The notes beneath the pieces were generated by a model that was not told where the DNA came from, did not search any database, and saw nothing but the letters and a program-made list of their open reading frames with translations. A stretch of DNA of 13,663 nucleotides. It comes from JACNLN01 sp964626495 (GTDB taxonomy: Bacteria > Fidelibacterota > Marinisomatia > Marinisomatales > CAZVFT01). A program made the position numbers and the translations under genes. Below, piece by piece: positions 1-6,269 of the stretch (position 1 is its first letter; the number at the start of each line of letters is the position of its first letter). The DNA lies in NCBI GenBank assembly GCA_964626495.1, contig CAZVFT010000067.1, positions 1-13,663 of the forward strand, written 5' to 3'.

Positions 1-58
1 GAGCAAGGGAACCTGCCCCTCAACTGGCGCTATTTTAACCGGACAGTAGTGGTTTAAA

Positions 59-74
59 CTGATTAATTAATCAG
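59..74. repeat. Perfect 16-nt AT-rich palindrome downstream of ruvX
   Basis: CTGATTAATTAATCAG is its own reverse complement. It lies 13 nt beyond the ruvX stop. With one mismatch per arm the symmetry extends to about 22 nt. It could be a weak 3'-end hairpin for the rpoZ-ruvX unit, but there is no T-tract after it on the minus strand, so an intrinsic terminator is not supported. A protein-binding site is equally possible. A near copy (14 of 15 bases) is at 5636-5650. The remaining bases 1-58 hold no gene that I can recognise. Confidence 0.5.
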
Positions 75-87
75 GTTAGAAAGCTGA

Positions 88-507
88 TCAATCTTTATTC
101 ATTTTATCAAGATAGGTTTGAAGAAAAATGGTACTCGCTATTTTATCTACCTCTCCCCTGTTTTTACTTACTTCAATTCCAACATCCTGAAGGGTTCTTT
201 TTGCCTCAACTGAACTCAATCGCTCGTCAATCTTTTTCACGGGGATTTGAATGTGTTCCGCAAGTCTTCCGATAAAATCGTCAACCAACTCTGTTTGCTT
301 GGTTATCTGCCCCTTCATCCCGATAGGATATCCTACGACAATTGTCTCCACCTCGTATTCTTTCACTAGGTTATCAATCTGTAACATAAGGGTATCATCA
401 TCCTCCCAATCCACCGTGGTAAGGGGAAATGCTATAACATTGGTAGGGTCAGAAATAGCAACACCCACCCGCTTTAAACCAAAATCAATTCCTAACAGCC
501 GACCCAA
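88..507 (-). CDS. ruvX: RuvX/YqgF-family putative Holliday junction resolvase / pre-16S rRNA nuclease
   Basis: This is a cytoplasmic RNase H-fold nuclease of the YqgF family. In E. coli the family member is needed for 5' maturation of 16S rRNA; it is also annotated as a Holliday junction resolvase. Visible family motifs are GIDFG with Asp8 and KR-VG-AIS at residues 6-19, VVGYP at 57-61, DERLSSVEA at 94-102 and a late acidic Asp121 before an ASTIFLQTYL helix. The length of 139 aa is normal. The start codon is TTG at 505-507. It is the only sensible start, because an in-frame TAA lies three codons upstream (514-516), and an AAGG Shine-Dalgarno-like sequence sits about 4 nt before the TTG. It is the last gene of the rpoZ unit, 30 nt after the HU-like gene. 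A TTG start could lower its expression relative to its neighbours (inference). Confidence 0.95.
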   Translation of the reverse strand: MGRLLGIDFGLKRVGVAISDPTNVIAFPLTTVDWEDDDTLMLQIDNLVKEYEVETIVVGYPIGMKGQITKQTELVDDFIGRLAEHIQIPVKKIDERLSSVEAKRTLQDVGIEVSKNRGEVDKIASTIFLQTYLDKMNKD

Positions 508-537
508 CGTACCTTATTATCTCGCCAATTCGGAAGA

Positions 538-846
538 CTACAGGGGTTTTTTCAGGATATCCTTGAGAACTTTCCCGGGTTTGAAGTGGGTCTTTCGATG
601 AGGGGGGACATAGATTTCTTCATTGGTTCGAGGATTGCGAGCTCTTGGTTTTGCTTTGGTAGGTTTCACCGTAAGCACACCAAAATTTCTCACTTCAATT
701 CGAACATTATTTCTATCTTCGGATAACATTTCGAGCATAACCTCGAATGTTTCAGAAACAACGTCGTGAATGGGAGAAACTCCTTTATCGAGATTCTCTG
801 CGACCCGTTTTGAGATGTCTTTTTTTGTGTATGTTTTTACATCCAT
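538..846 (-). CDS. HU/IHF-family nucleoid DNA-binding protein
   Basis: This is a small basic DNA-bending protein of the bacterial HU/IHF family, 102 aa against the usual 90-100. The N-terminal helices carry TKKDISKRVAENL, typical of the dimer core. The beta-arm region is recognisable: RIEVRNFGVLTV at about residues 49-60, then a KAKPRARNPRTNE arm containing the conserved Arg-Asn-Pro tip (about 64-76), and a closing FKPGK-LKDIL helix near the C terminus. These proteins bind DNA as dimers and assist replication, recombination and chromosome packing. The ATG at 844-846 is 1 nt after the rel stop, with an AAAGGG ribosome-binding sequence 9 nt upstream inside the end of rel, so it is co-transcribed. 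HU and IHF subunits cannot be separated confidently from sequence alone; the RNFG motif is closer to the general HU/IHF-like group than to a specific IHF subunit. Confidence 0.93.
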   Translation of the reverse strand: MDVKTYTKKDISKRVAENLDKGVSPIHDVVSETFEVMLEMLSEDRNNVRIEVRNFGVLTVKPTKAKPRARNPRTNEEIYVPPHRKTHFKPGKVLKDILKKPL

Positions 847-847
847 T

Positions 848-3043
848 TTATGTTGCCCTTTCTATGGTTATTGTTCCAGGAATATTTTTTATTTTTGATG
901 TAATCGTGTTTAATCTTCGAATATTGGGAACTTTCACTTCTAAATAACAGGTAGCTAATCCTTCCTCAACTTTTATATCCACACTTATGATATTAATATT
1001 CATAGTAGCAATGTACTCGGTGACATCTTTCAGATAACCTTTTCGATCCTCTGCCACAATTTTTATTCGAGATAAAAATTCGTCCTTTCGCCCTACACTC
1101 CATTCTACTTCCAGGATTCTGTCAGACTCCTCACTCATAATAGGTAAATTTGTACACTCCATTCGGTGGACAGTTACCCCCCTACCCCGTGTTACAAATC
1201 CAATGATTGAATCTCCCGGAATTGGATTACAGCATTTTCCAAAATTCATCATAACATCATCGATGCCTTGTATTCTAACCCCTCGAGCGGTGCGTCTTGC
1301 ACGATCCAGAAAGGAACCAGGTTCTTCCTGAAGAGATGTCAACTCTTCATCCGTCACTTCTGGAGAAATCTTCTTAATGATTTCCCTTACAGTGGTTTGC
1401 CCTCTTCCCAAGGTTGAATATAATTTATTTTCATCAGAAAACCCTAAATCCTCAACAGATTTCTTAATCTCTTTTAAATAACCTGACATTTTTAACCGAC
1501 GAAGAGTCTTTTCCAAGATCTCTTTCCCAAGTTTAATGCTTTCTTCCTCTTCTCTCTTTCTTATCCAGCGTCGGATGGCTAACCGTGCCTTTCCTGTTCG
1601 AACAAGTTTCAACCAGGTATAACTTGGAGTTTGACTATCAGATGTAATAATCTCCACAGTTGACCCACTTACCAACTTAGTTTTTAGCGGGATGAGTCTT
1701 CCATCAACCTTGGCGCTGATACAATGATTACCCACTTCGGTATGGACATCGTAGGCAAAATCAATGGGAGTAGATCCAGCGGGTAATTGAACGAGGTCCC
1801 CTTTAGGTGTAAACACAAATACTTCATCCTTAAAAAGATCAATCTGCAATAAATTCATAAATTCTGCTGGATCGGCAGATTCATCTTTCAGGATGGAAAC
1901 CAGATCTCGCAGCCACTGAATATGTTTATCGAGATCGCCACCTTTGCTCTCTTGTTCCTTATATTTCCAGTGAGCAGCTACACCAATTTCAGCGGTTTGA
2001 TCCATCTCTTCTGTTCTAATTTGAATCTCAACCATTCTACCAGAAGAACTCACAACTGTGGTATGGAGTGACTGGTATCCATTTATCTTTGGCGTAGCGA
2101 TGAAATCATTGAAATGTTCCTGAACAGGTGTGTACAGCTGATGGATAATCCCCAGTACCGAGTAACATTGAGCTACATCATGAACAATAATCCGAATAGC
2201 AAGAATATCGTAAATCTCACTTAATGGTTTATTGTGATATTGCATCTTCCCGTAAATTGAGTAATACGATTTCAATCTGCTGGTAATATTGGCAAGGATG
2301 TTATGACTGTCTAGCTCCTTCTTAATGGTATTGGAGACTTCTTTTATATGCTTTTTCCTGTATGATTGTGTTGAACGCAGCTCTTTTCCTATTTCTTTAT
2401 AGGCATCTGGTTCAATAGTTTTCAGAGCCAGATCGTCCAGTTGTTGCTTAATTGAGAACATGCCAAGACGATGAGCAAGAGGGGAATATAGATCTCTTGT
2501 TTCGATAGCGATACGTCTCTGTTTGAGGAGTGGAAGATGTTCAATGGTTTTCATATTGTGAAGACGATCAGCAAATTTTATGATTATCACTCGAATATCC
2601 TGTGCCATAGAAAGAAACATTTTCATCAGGTTTTCTGCTTGTCTTTCCTGCCTGCTCTGAAATTCAATTTCTCCCAGTTTGGTAACACCATCCACCAAGT
2701 CAGCCACTTCTTGACCAAAATTTTCTACAAGCTCTTCATAGGTGGCGTCAGTATCTTCAATCGTATCATGTAGTAAACCACTTACAACCATAGCAAGATC
2801 CATTTCCCACTCTGCCAGCGATTTGGCTACGGCATAACAGTGTTCGAAATGAGGTTTTCCAGAACGACGATACTGACCTTCGTGGTGTGCTTTACTGAAC
2901 TGATATGCAGGCCACAGCCCTTTTCGAAATATTTCCTTATCGTTCCCCCCATTTGATGTTAATAGATTCACAATAGATTCAAACTCTTTTGGGTAAGCCC
3001 CCGTTACTGTGGGAATCAATTTTGCAATAGGAGATACTTCCAT
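848..3043 (-). CDS. relA/spoT: Bifunctional (p)ppGpp synthetase/hydrolase, long RelA/SpoT homologue (Rel)
   Basis: This enzyme makes and degrades the alarmone (p)ppGpp from GTP/GDP and ATP. At 731 aa it is a full-length long RSH protein. The N-terminal HD hydrolase domain is intact: His68, His92-Asp93 and Glu96-Asp97 in LLHDTIEDT, then KFADRLHNMKT. The synthetase domain follows, with RLKSYYSIYGKM, IYDILAIRIIV, the NGYQSLHTTV segment and EIQIRT...GVAAHWKYKE. A TGS domain begins near residue 403 (DEVFVFTPKGDLVQLPAGS). A conserved Cys-rich region has GKCCNPIPGD and later HRMEC. A C-terminal ACT/RRM domain covers the last 75 or so residues. Both catalytic domains look functional, so I predict a bifunctional Rel. 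The start ATG overlaps the dnaB stop by 1 nt (TAATG), implying translational coupling. Co-transcription with rpoZ recalls the E. coli gmk-rpoZ-spoT cluster. The symbol could be rel, relA or spoT. Confidence 0.96.
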   Translation of the reverse strand: MEVSPIAKLIPTVTGAYPKEFESIVNLLTSNGGNDKEIFRKGLWPAYQFSKAHHEGQYRRSGKPHFEHCYAVAKSLAEWEMDLAMVVSGLLHDTIEDTDATYEELVENFGQEVADLVDGVTKLGEIEFQSRQERQAENLMKMFLSMAQDIRVIIIKFADRLHNMKTIEHLPLLKQRRIAIETRDLYSPLAHRLGMFSIKQQLDDLALKTIEPDAYKEIGKELRSTQSYRKKHIKEVSNTIKKELDSHNILANITSRLKSYYSIYGKMQYHNKPLSEIYDILAIRIIVHDVAQCYSVLGIIHQLYTPVQEHFNDFIATPKINGYQSLHTTVVSSSGRMVEIQIRTEEMDQTAEIGVAAHWKYKEQESKGGDLDKHIQWLRDLVSILKDESADPAEFMNLLQIDLFKDEVFVFTPKGDLVQLPAGSTPIDFAYDVHTEVGNHCISAKVDGRLIPLKTKLVSGSTVEIITSDSQTPSYTWLKLVRTGKARLAIRRWIRKREEEESIKLGKEILEKTLRRLKMSGYLKEIKKSVEDLGFSDENKLYSTLGRGQTTVREIIKKISPEVTDEELTSLQEEPGSFLDRARRTARGVRIQGIDDVMMNFGKCCNPIPGDSIIGFVTRGRGVTVHRMECTNLPIMSEESDRILEVEWSVGRKDEFLSRIKIVAEDRKGYLKDVTEYIATMNINIISVDIKVEEGLATCYLEVKVPNIRRLNTITSKIKNIPGTITIERAT

Positions 3044-4407
3044 TAGAACGGTACAGTTGCCTCCTCTTCTTCATATGGGGATAGATTCTCAAATTTGGCG
3101 TATTTATCAACAAATGTCACCGGGATCGTATCTGTGGGACCGTTCCTCTGTTTAGCTACGATTATCTGTGCCTGACCTCGATATTCTTCCTCCTGAAAAT
3201 ATAGCCACTTCCGATACACAAACATCACCACATCAGCATCCTGTTCAATGGCTCCACTTTCACGAAGGTCCGACAACTGGGGTCTATGATCCGCTCGACT
3301 TTCAACCGCCCTCGATAACTGGGAAAGCGCAACGACGGGGATATCTAATTCTTTTGCAAGTGACTTCAGAGATCTTGAAATTACGGAGATTTCATGTTGC
3401 CGACTTTCAGCCCGCGGACCCTTCATCAGCTGCATATAGTCAAGAACCAGCAATTGGATGTCTCTCTCTGCTTTTAACCGACGAGATTTTGCTCTCATTT
3501 CGGTTATACCAATAGCAGGAGTGTCATCAAGATAAATTTGCGCTTCAGCAAGAACTCCAACTGAAAGTGACAAATTTTTCCATTGAGTCTTGGGTAATTT
3601 CCCCGTTCGAACCAAGTGACTATCCACGCGACTTTCAGCACATAACAACCGCATAGCCAATTGGTTATTGGACATTTCCAGACTGAACATCCCAACGGGG
3701 ATTTTATAATCCACAGCAGCATTTCTAGCAATAGTAATGGCAAGGGAGGTTTTTCCTGCTCCAGGACGTCCTGCAATTACTATAAATTCCCCTTGTTGAA
3801 ATCCAGAAGTAAGATTATCCAAGTCAACAAGTCCCGATGGGATTCCCGTAACAGTACCCGGTTTTTGATGAATCTTATCCAGATGTTCAAAGGTGGTTTG
3901 AAGAACAGGACTTATTTGCGAAAATCCCCCCTTCATACGATTCTGTGAAATGGCAAAGATTTTCTGCTCAGCTTCGTCCAATATGTCATCTAAAGCCGCC
4001 TGATCATTGTAAGCACTCTGGGATAATTCAGATGATACATCAATTAACCGACGCAGACTTGCCTTTTCGAGGACAATTTTTGCGTAATGACTCACATTAG
4101 CTGTTGTCGGTACTGTCTCGGATAAACCTGTGATGTAATAAGCCCCGCCAACGGCATCCAGTTGCTTTTTCTTCTTCAGTCGGTTAATGACGGATATGGC
4201 ATCCACAGGTTCTCCTGAATTGAATAATTCCACCATTGTCTGGAAAATTTTAGCATTTGCATCTTTGTAAAAATTTTCCTGTTCAAGAATTTCTAAAGCT
4301 CGACTCACGGCTCCCTTTGAGGAGAGCATTGCTCCCAATACGGCTTCTTCACCCTCAAGGAATTGAGGGGGTAGTTTTATGTTAATATCAGATTCTTTCT
4401 TCGCCAT
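3043..4407 (-). CDS. dnaB: Replicative DNA helicase DnaB
   Basis: This is the hexameric ATP-driven helicase that unwinds DNA at the replication fork and recruits primase. The N-terminal helical domain starts LPPQFLEGEEAVLGAML, with the GGAYYITGL stretch typical of the primase-interacting part. The RecA-like C-terminal domain has Walker A GRPGAGKT at residues 213-220 (Lys219), the LVLDYMQLM Walker B strand, SRSLKSLAKEL, the ALSQLSRAVE segment and SDLRESGAIEQDADVV. At 454 aa it has ordinary length, and no intein interrupts the P-loop, a common insertion site in dnaB. An AGGA ribosome-binding sequence lies about 8 nt before the ATG at 4405-4407. It follows the uracil-DNA glycosylase gene by 8 nt and overlaps rel by 1 nt. 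Residence in a unit with rpoZ and rel would tie helicase supply to the growth-rate and stringent-response machinery (inference). Confidence 0.97.
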   Translation of the reverse strand: MAKKESDINIKLPPQFLEGEEAVLGAMLSSKGAVSRALEILEQENFYKDANAKIFQTMVELFNSGEPVDAISVINRLKKKKQLDAVGGAYYITGLSETVPTTANVSHYAKIVLEKASLRRLIDVSSELSQSAYNDQAALDDILDEAEQKIFAISQNRMKGGFSQISPVLQTTFEHLDKIHQKPGTVTGIPSGLVDLDNLTSGFQQGEFIVIAGRPGAGKTSLAITIARNAAVDYKIPVGMFSLEMSNNQLAMRLLCAESRVDSHLVRTGKLPKTQWKNLSLSVGVLAEAQIYLDDTPAIGITEMRAKSRRLKAERDIQLLVLDYMQLMKGPRAESRQHEISVISRSLKSLAKELDIPVVALSQLSRAVESRADHRPQLSDLRESGAIEQDADVVMFVYRKWLYFQEEEYRGQAQIIVAKQRNGPTDTIPVTFVDKYAKFENLSPYEEEEATVPF

Positions 4408-4415
4408 AATAAATC

Positions 4416-5081
4416 CTAATGTATTAATTGTTTAATCCACTGAAAATCCTCCCAGGCAGCTGGTTTTAGTCGGGCATTTCGAAGAAGGGCTGCTGGATGA
4501 TAGGTCACCACCAAATCATATCCCTTCCAACTCCAAAGTTGACTTCTCAATTTCTTAAGAGGACTATTAATGTTTAAAAGAGAATGAACGGCAGTAAGCC
4601 CCAAAGCTACAATGAGTTTGGGTTGAATTAATTCCAGTTGTTTTTCCAGAAAGGGAATGCAAGTGTTAATTTCATCAGTTGTGGGCGTTCTATTTTCCGG
4701 GGGGCGACATTTGAGAACGTTGCAGATATAAACATCTTTGCGAGAAAGTTGGATAGCACGTAAAATTTTATCCAATAACTGACCCGCCCGACCAACGAAT
4801 GGTTCACCCTGAAGATCTTCATCTCGACCTGGAGCTTCACCAACGAATACCAAATCTGCCTGTTCATTCCCTACCCCAAACACCAAATTCGTCCGGGTCT
4901 GTGAAAGATGACACTCTTGACAGTCACTGATTACTTTCTCAAAGTCAGATAGTTTCAAGTGTGAACCTTCCTCAAGAGGAATATCCACATTTTCAACATA
5001 TATCTCATCCCCATACATTTCTTTCATCTGAGAAAAATACTTGGATATTTCCAGTTGGGGATTCACCTTTTCGGGTTCCAT
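4416..5081 (-). CDS. Family 4-type uracil-DNA glycosylase with [4Fe-4S] cluster
   Basis: This enzyme removes uracil from DNA at the start of base-excision repair. Family 4 features are visible: four probable cluster cysteines at Cys54, Cys57 (DCQECHL), Cys125 (LKCRPPENRTP) and Cys141 (NTCIPFL); the catalytic motif GEAPGRDED at residues 81-89, followed by GEPFVGRAGQLLDKIL; and the C-terminal motif TYHPAALLRN at 193-202. The protein is 221 aa. About 48 residues precede the first cysteine pair, a common non-catalytic N-terminal extension whose role I cannot assign. The ATG at 5079-5081 overlaps the rpoZ stop by 1 nt (TAATG), so translation is probably coupled. The gene sits between rpoZ and dnaB, which fits removal of uracil incorporated or formed during replication. 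Homologues are sometimes annotated as phage SPO1-type DNA polymerase-related proteins, because that polymerase carries a similar domain. Confidence 0.94.
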   Translation of the reverse strand: MEPEKVNPQLEISKYFSQMKEMYGDEIYVENVDIPLEEGSHLKLSDFEKVISDCQECHLSQTRTNLVFGVGNEQADLVFVGEAPGRDEDLQGEPFVGRAGQLLDKILRAIQLSRKDVYICNVLKCRPPENRTPTTDEINTCIPFLEKQLELIQPKLIVALGLTAVHSLLNINSPLKKLRSQLWSWKGYDLVVTYHPAALLRNARLKPAAWEDFQWIKQLIH

Positions 5082-5365
5082 TATTCTTCTTTGACTTCTC
5101 CATCTTCATCAAGCACGGGATATCCCCATTCAATTTTTCCATCTAAAAATTCGTGGAGAGCTTGTGTAGTAGCTTTTTCCAATTCAACATATTCTTCATC
5201 AGGTTCATCCATCAGTCCGATTTCCTCAGCAGTCTCATCAAAATCGGTCTCTACAACTCGATCACCAATGATTTGCCGGGCTCTCCTGGCGATGACAACA
5301 GCAGCCTCATACATATCTTTTGTCCGTTTTTCAATTTCTCTCAAAGAAAGTGTTTCTATTGACAT
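5081..5365 (-). CDS. rpoZ: DNA-directed RNA polymerase omega subunit (RpoZ/Rpb6 family)
   Basis: Omega binds the beta' subunit and helps assemble and stabilise RNA polymerase. The 94-aa protein has the family core LREIEKRTKDMYEAAVVIARRARQI, followed by an acidic stretch rich in Asp/Glu, then the second conserved helix (EKATTQALHEFLDGKIEW) and an acidic tail. I chose the ATG at 5363-5365. An AAGGAG ribosome-binding sequence sits 6 nt upstream, and the conserved family sequence begins just after it. The longer frame reaching 5425 adds 20 residues (MCQEPDGLVK...) with no family resemblance. The N terminus lacks the Met-Ala-Arg motif used for ppGpp binding at site 1 in E. coli omega. This is the first gene of the rpoZ-udg-dnaB-rel-HU-ruvX unit, with a roughly 350-bp upstream gap likely to hold its promoter. 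Confidence 0.88.
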   Translation of the reverse strand: MSIETLSLREIEKRTKDMYEAAVVIARRARQIIGDRVVETDFDETAEEIGLMDEPDEEYVELEKATTQALHEFLDGKIEWGYPVLDEDGEVKEE

Positions 5366-5375
5366 TAGTGACTCC
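5359..5375 (-). promoter_or_regulatory. Strong ribosome-binding site that fixes the rpoZ start
   Basis: On the minus strand AAGGAG precedes the ATG at 5363-5365 by 6 nt, an optimal spacing. It is the clearest Shine-Dalgarno in the window and argues against the upstream in-frame start at 5425. Confidence 0.75.
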
Positions 5376-5402
5376 TTATTTTTATTATGATGGCTTTTCA
5401 CC

Positions 5403-5415
5403 AACCCGTCGGGTT
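5403..5415. repeat. Small inverted repeat AACCCG-T-CGGGTT upstream of rpoZ
   Basis: Perfect 6-bp arms surround a single central base, 38 nt upstream of the rpoZ start codon. In RNA this gives a 5-bp stem with a 3-nt loop. The core CCGTCGG recurs in a second perfect odd palindrome, TTCCG-T-CGGAA at 5527-5537, in the same gap. No T-tract follows, so this is not an intrinsic terminator. It could be a leader hairpin or an operator half of a regulator; the role is unknown. Confidence 0.4.
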
Positions 5416-5455
5416 CCTGACACATCAGTCAAAAGACGGATAGGTTTGAACCAGA

Positions 5456-5519
5456 GTCTTACGATATAAGACAGGTTTTCCGCAGGTTCCTTTGGATCAT
5501 GTTATTAAACTTGTAAGAC
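5456..5519 (-). promoter_or_regulatory. Possible alternative-pairing leader structure before rpoZ
   Basis: Read on the minus strand, GTCTTAC (5513-5519) comes first, then GTCTTA (5467-5472), then GTAAGAC (5456-5462). The last element can pair either with the near copy (6 bp, 5-nt loop) or with the far copy (7 bp, roughly 50-nt loop), but not both at once. This is seen directly in the sequence. Whether it is transcribed or regulatory is unknown. I recognise no known riboswitch class. Confidence 0.25.
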
Positions 5520-5554
5520 CACCCCTTTCCGTCGGAAGCCGGACAAGTCTGTTT

Positions 5555-5592
5555 CCCCTCCTTGCTAAGGAAGGGATGATAAGCGGAGGTTG
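5555..5592. repeat. Degenerate hairpin repeat (CCCCTCCTT...AAGGAAGGG plus GCGGAGGTTG tail)
   Basis: Arms at 5555-5563 and 5567-5575 pair 8 of 9 positions around a GCT loop, followed by a GCGGAGGTTG tail at 5583-5592. The pattern of a C-rich arm, a G-rich arm and then a GGAGGTTG tail resembles short non-coding repeats that I recall as dispersed through genomes of Bacteroidota/Ignavibacteria-type organisms. Family membership is from memory and was not searched. No other full copy is in the window. Neither strand has a T-tract after the stem. Confidence 0.4.
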
Positions 5593-5605
5593 TTTAAAAA
5601 CATAA

Positions 5606-5614
5606 TTATCCACA
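5606..5614 (+). promoter_or_regulatory. Perfect DnaA box (TTATCCACA) in the gmk-rpoZ gap
   Basis: The 9-mer is identical to the high-affinity E. coli DnaA box consensus. It is non-coding, 241 nt upstream of the rpoZ start. Its flank, TTATCCACAATAAC, closely matches that of the second box at 7225-7233. It may be a DnaA-controlled promoter element or a titration site. Confidence 0.45.
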
Positions 5615-5635
5615 ATAACGTGTGATGAACCATCA

Positions 5636-5650
5636 TGATTAATTAACCAG
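5636..5650. repeat. AT-rich 15-mer shared with the left edge of the window
   Basis: TGATTAATTAACCAG differs by one base from 60-74, where the sequence is part of a perfect palindrome. Both copies are non-coding, and this one is 22 nt from a DnaA box. Confidence 0.4.
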
Positions 5651-5660
5651 TACTTCTATC

Positions 5661-5686
5661 ATTAATTTCTCTTTCAAAAAATTAAT
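5661..5686 (-). terminator. Weak AT-rich hairpin just after gmk
   Basis: ATTAATTT (5661-5668) pairs with AAATTAAT (5679-5686) around a 10-nt loop, starting 29 nt beyond the gmk stop codon. The stem is perfect but contains only A/T pairs and no clear U-run follows it, so intrinsic termination is doubtful. It may instead protect or mark the transcript 3' end. Confidence 0.2.
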
Positions 5687-5714
5687 CCTTTTCTTCTTAT
5701 CTTTGTATTATTGT

Positions 5715-6269
5715 TTATGAATTTCCCAAAATTTGAATAATCTCTTTTACTGCAGCGTCAAGGTCATCATTTACAACACTATAATCGTATTCCTTTTCAT
5801 ATTCCATCTCGAATTTCACCCTCTCGAGACGTTTCTCAATACGGGCATCTGAATCTGAACCTCGCTTTTTTAACCGACGTCGCAACTCCTCAAAACTGGG
5901 AGGTTTGATAAATATCGTCAAAGTATTCTTCGGAAAAGCTTTTTTAACTGCCACACCTCCTTTTACATCTACCTCGAGGAGAATAGTTTCATTTTCTTCT
6001 ATACACTCCTGAAGTCTGTTTTTTGATGTACCATAAAGATATCCATGAACTTCCTCATATTCCACCAATTCTCTCAATTTCACTTTGTGGTTAAACTCTT
6101 CTTCAGAGACAAAGTGATAGTCATACCCATCTTTCTCATAAGGTCGTTTGGGACGTGTAGTATAGGAAATGGAAAAATCAAAGGCAGGCATCCGATGCTG
6201 AAGTTCTCGACAGATAGTACTTTTTCCAGCACCTGAAGGAGCGGATATAACAATCAAATTATTTTTCAT
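5715..6269 (-). CDS. gmk: Guanylate kinase
   Basis: This cytoplasmic kinase phosphorylates GMP to GDP using ATP, feeding GTP, dGTP and (p)ppGpp synthesis. The P-loop SAPSGAGKST occupies residues 9-18 (Lys16). The GMP-binding region follows: YTTRPKRPYEKDGYDYHFVS, EYEEVHGYLYGTS, and the lid and base segments LLEVDVKGG, FIKPPSFEELRRRLKKRG and DYSVVNDDLD. At 184 aa it is at the short end of the family (E. coli has 207), but all motifs are present, so I see no truncation. The ATG at 6267-6269 overlaps the yicC stop by 4 nt (ATGA), so the pair is translationally coupled. Its product supplies the substrate for the Rel enzyme encoded in the next unit downstream. Confidence 0.96.
   Translation of the reverse strand: MKNNLIVISAPSGAGKSTICRELQHRMPAFDFSISYTTRPKRPYEKDGYDYHFVSEEEFNHKVKLRELVEYEEVHGYLYGTSKNRLQECIEENETILLEVDVKGGVAVKKAFPKNTLTIFIKPPSFEELRRRLKKRGSDSDARIEKRLERVKFEMEYEKEYDYSVVNDDLDAAVKEIIQILGNS

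Larger units (their letters stand above)
5426..5714. other. Intergenic region between gmk and rpoZ
   Basis: This gap separates two genes that are often adjacent in other bacteria. It contains no convincing protein or tRNA gene. What I can see is a perfect DnaA box (5606-5614), an AT-rich 15-mer shared with the left edge (5636-5650), an 8-bp AT hairpin close to the gmk end (5661-5686), a degenerate C/G-rich hairpin repeat (5555-5592), two odd palindromes with the core CCGTCGG, and an alternative-pairing leader. The rpoZ promoter must lie in or near it if rpoZ is transcribed independently of gmk, but I could not pick a -35/-10 pair with confidence. Confidence 0.6.

Noticed and set aside
1..58. 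End of an insertion sequence (AACCGGACAGTAGTGG looks like some IS termini)
   Set aside because: Only a vague memory of similar termini. No transposase, matching opposite end or duplication is in the window.
251..601. Antisense plus-strand open frames opposite ruvX, rel, dnaB, mutS and selB
   Set aside because: They are frame shadows of strongly conserved minus-strand genes, without ribosome-binding sites or recognisable domains.
3043..4407. Intein in dnaB
   Set aside because: The reading frame is 454 aa with an uninterrupted P-loop and normal spacing of all motifs.
5366..5425. Longer rpoZ start at 5425
   Set aside because: The extra 20 residues have no family resemblance, and a strong ribosome-binding sequence supports the ATG at 5363-5365.
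5440..5462. T-loop-like GGTTCAAACC on the minus strand, suggesting a tRNA
   Set aside because: The T stem does not pair beyond three positions, and no acceptor, D or anticodon arms can be built around it.
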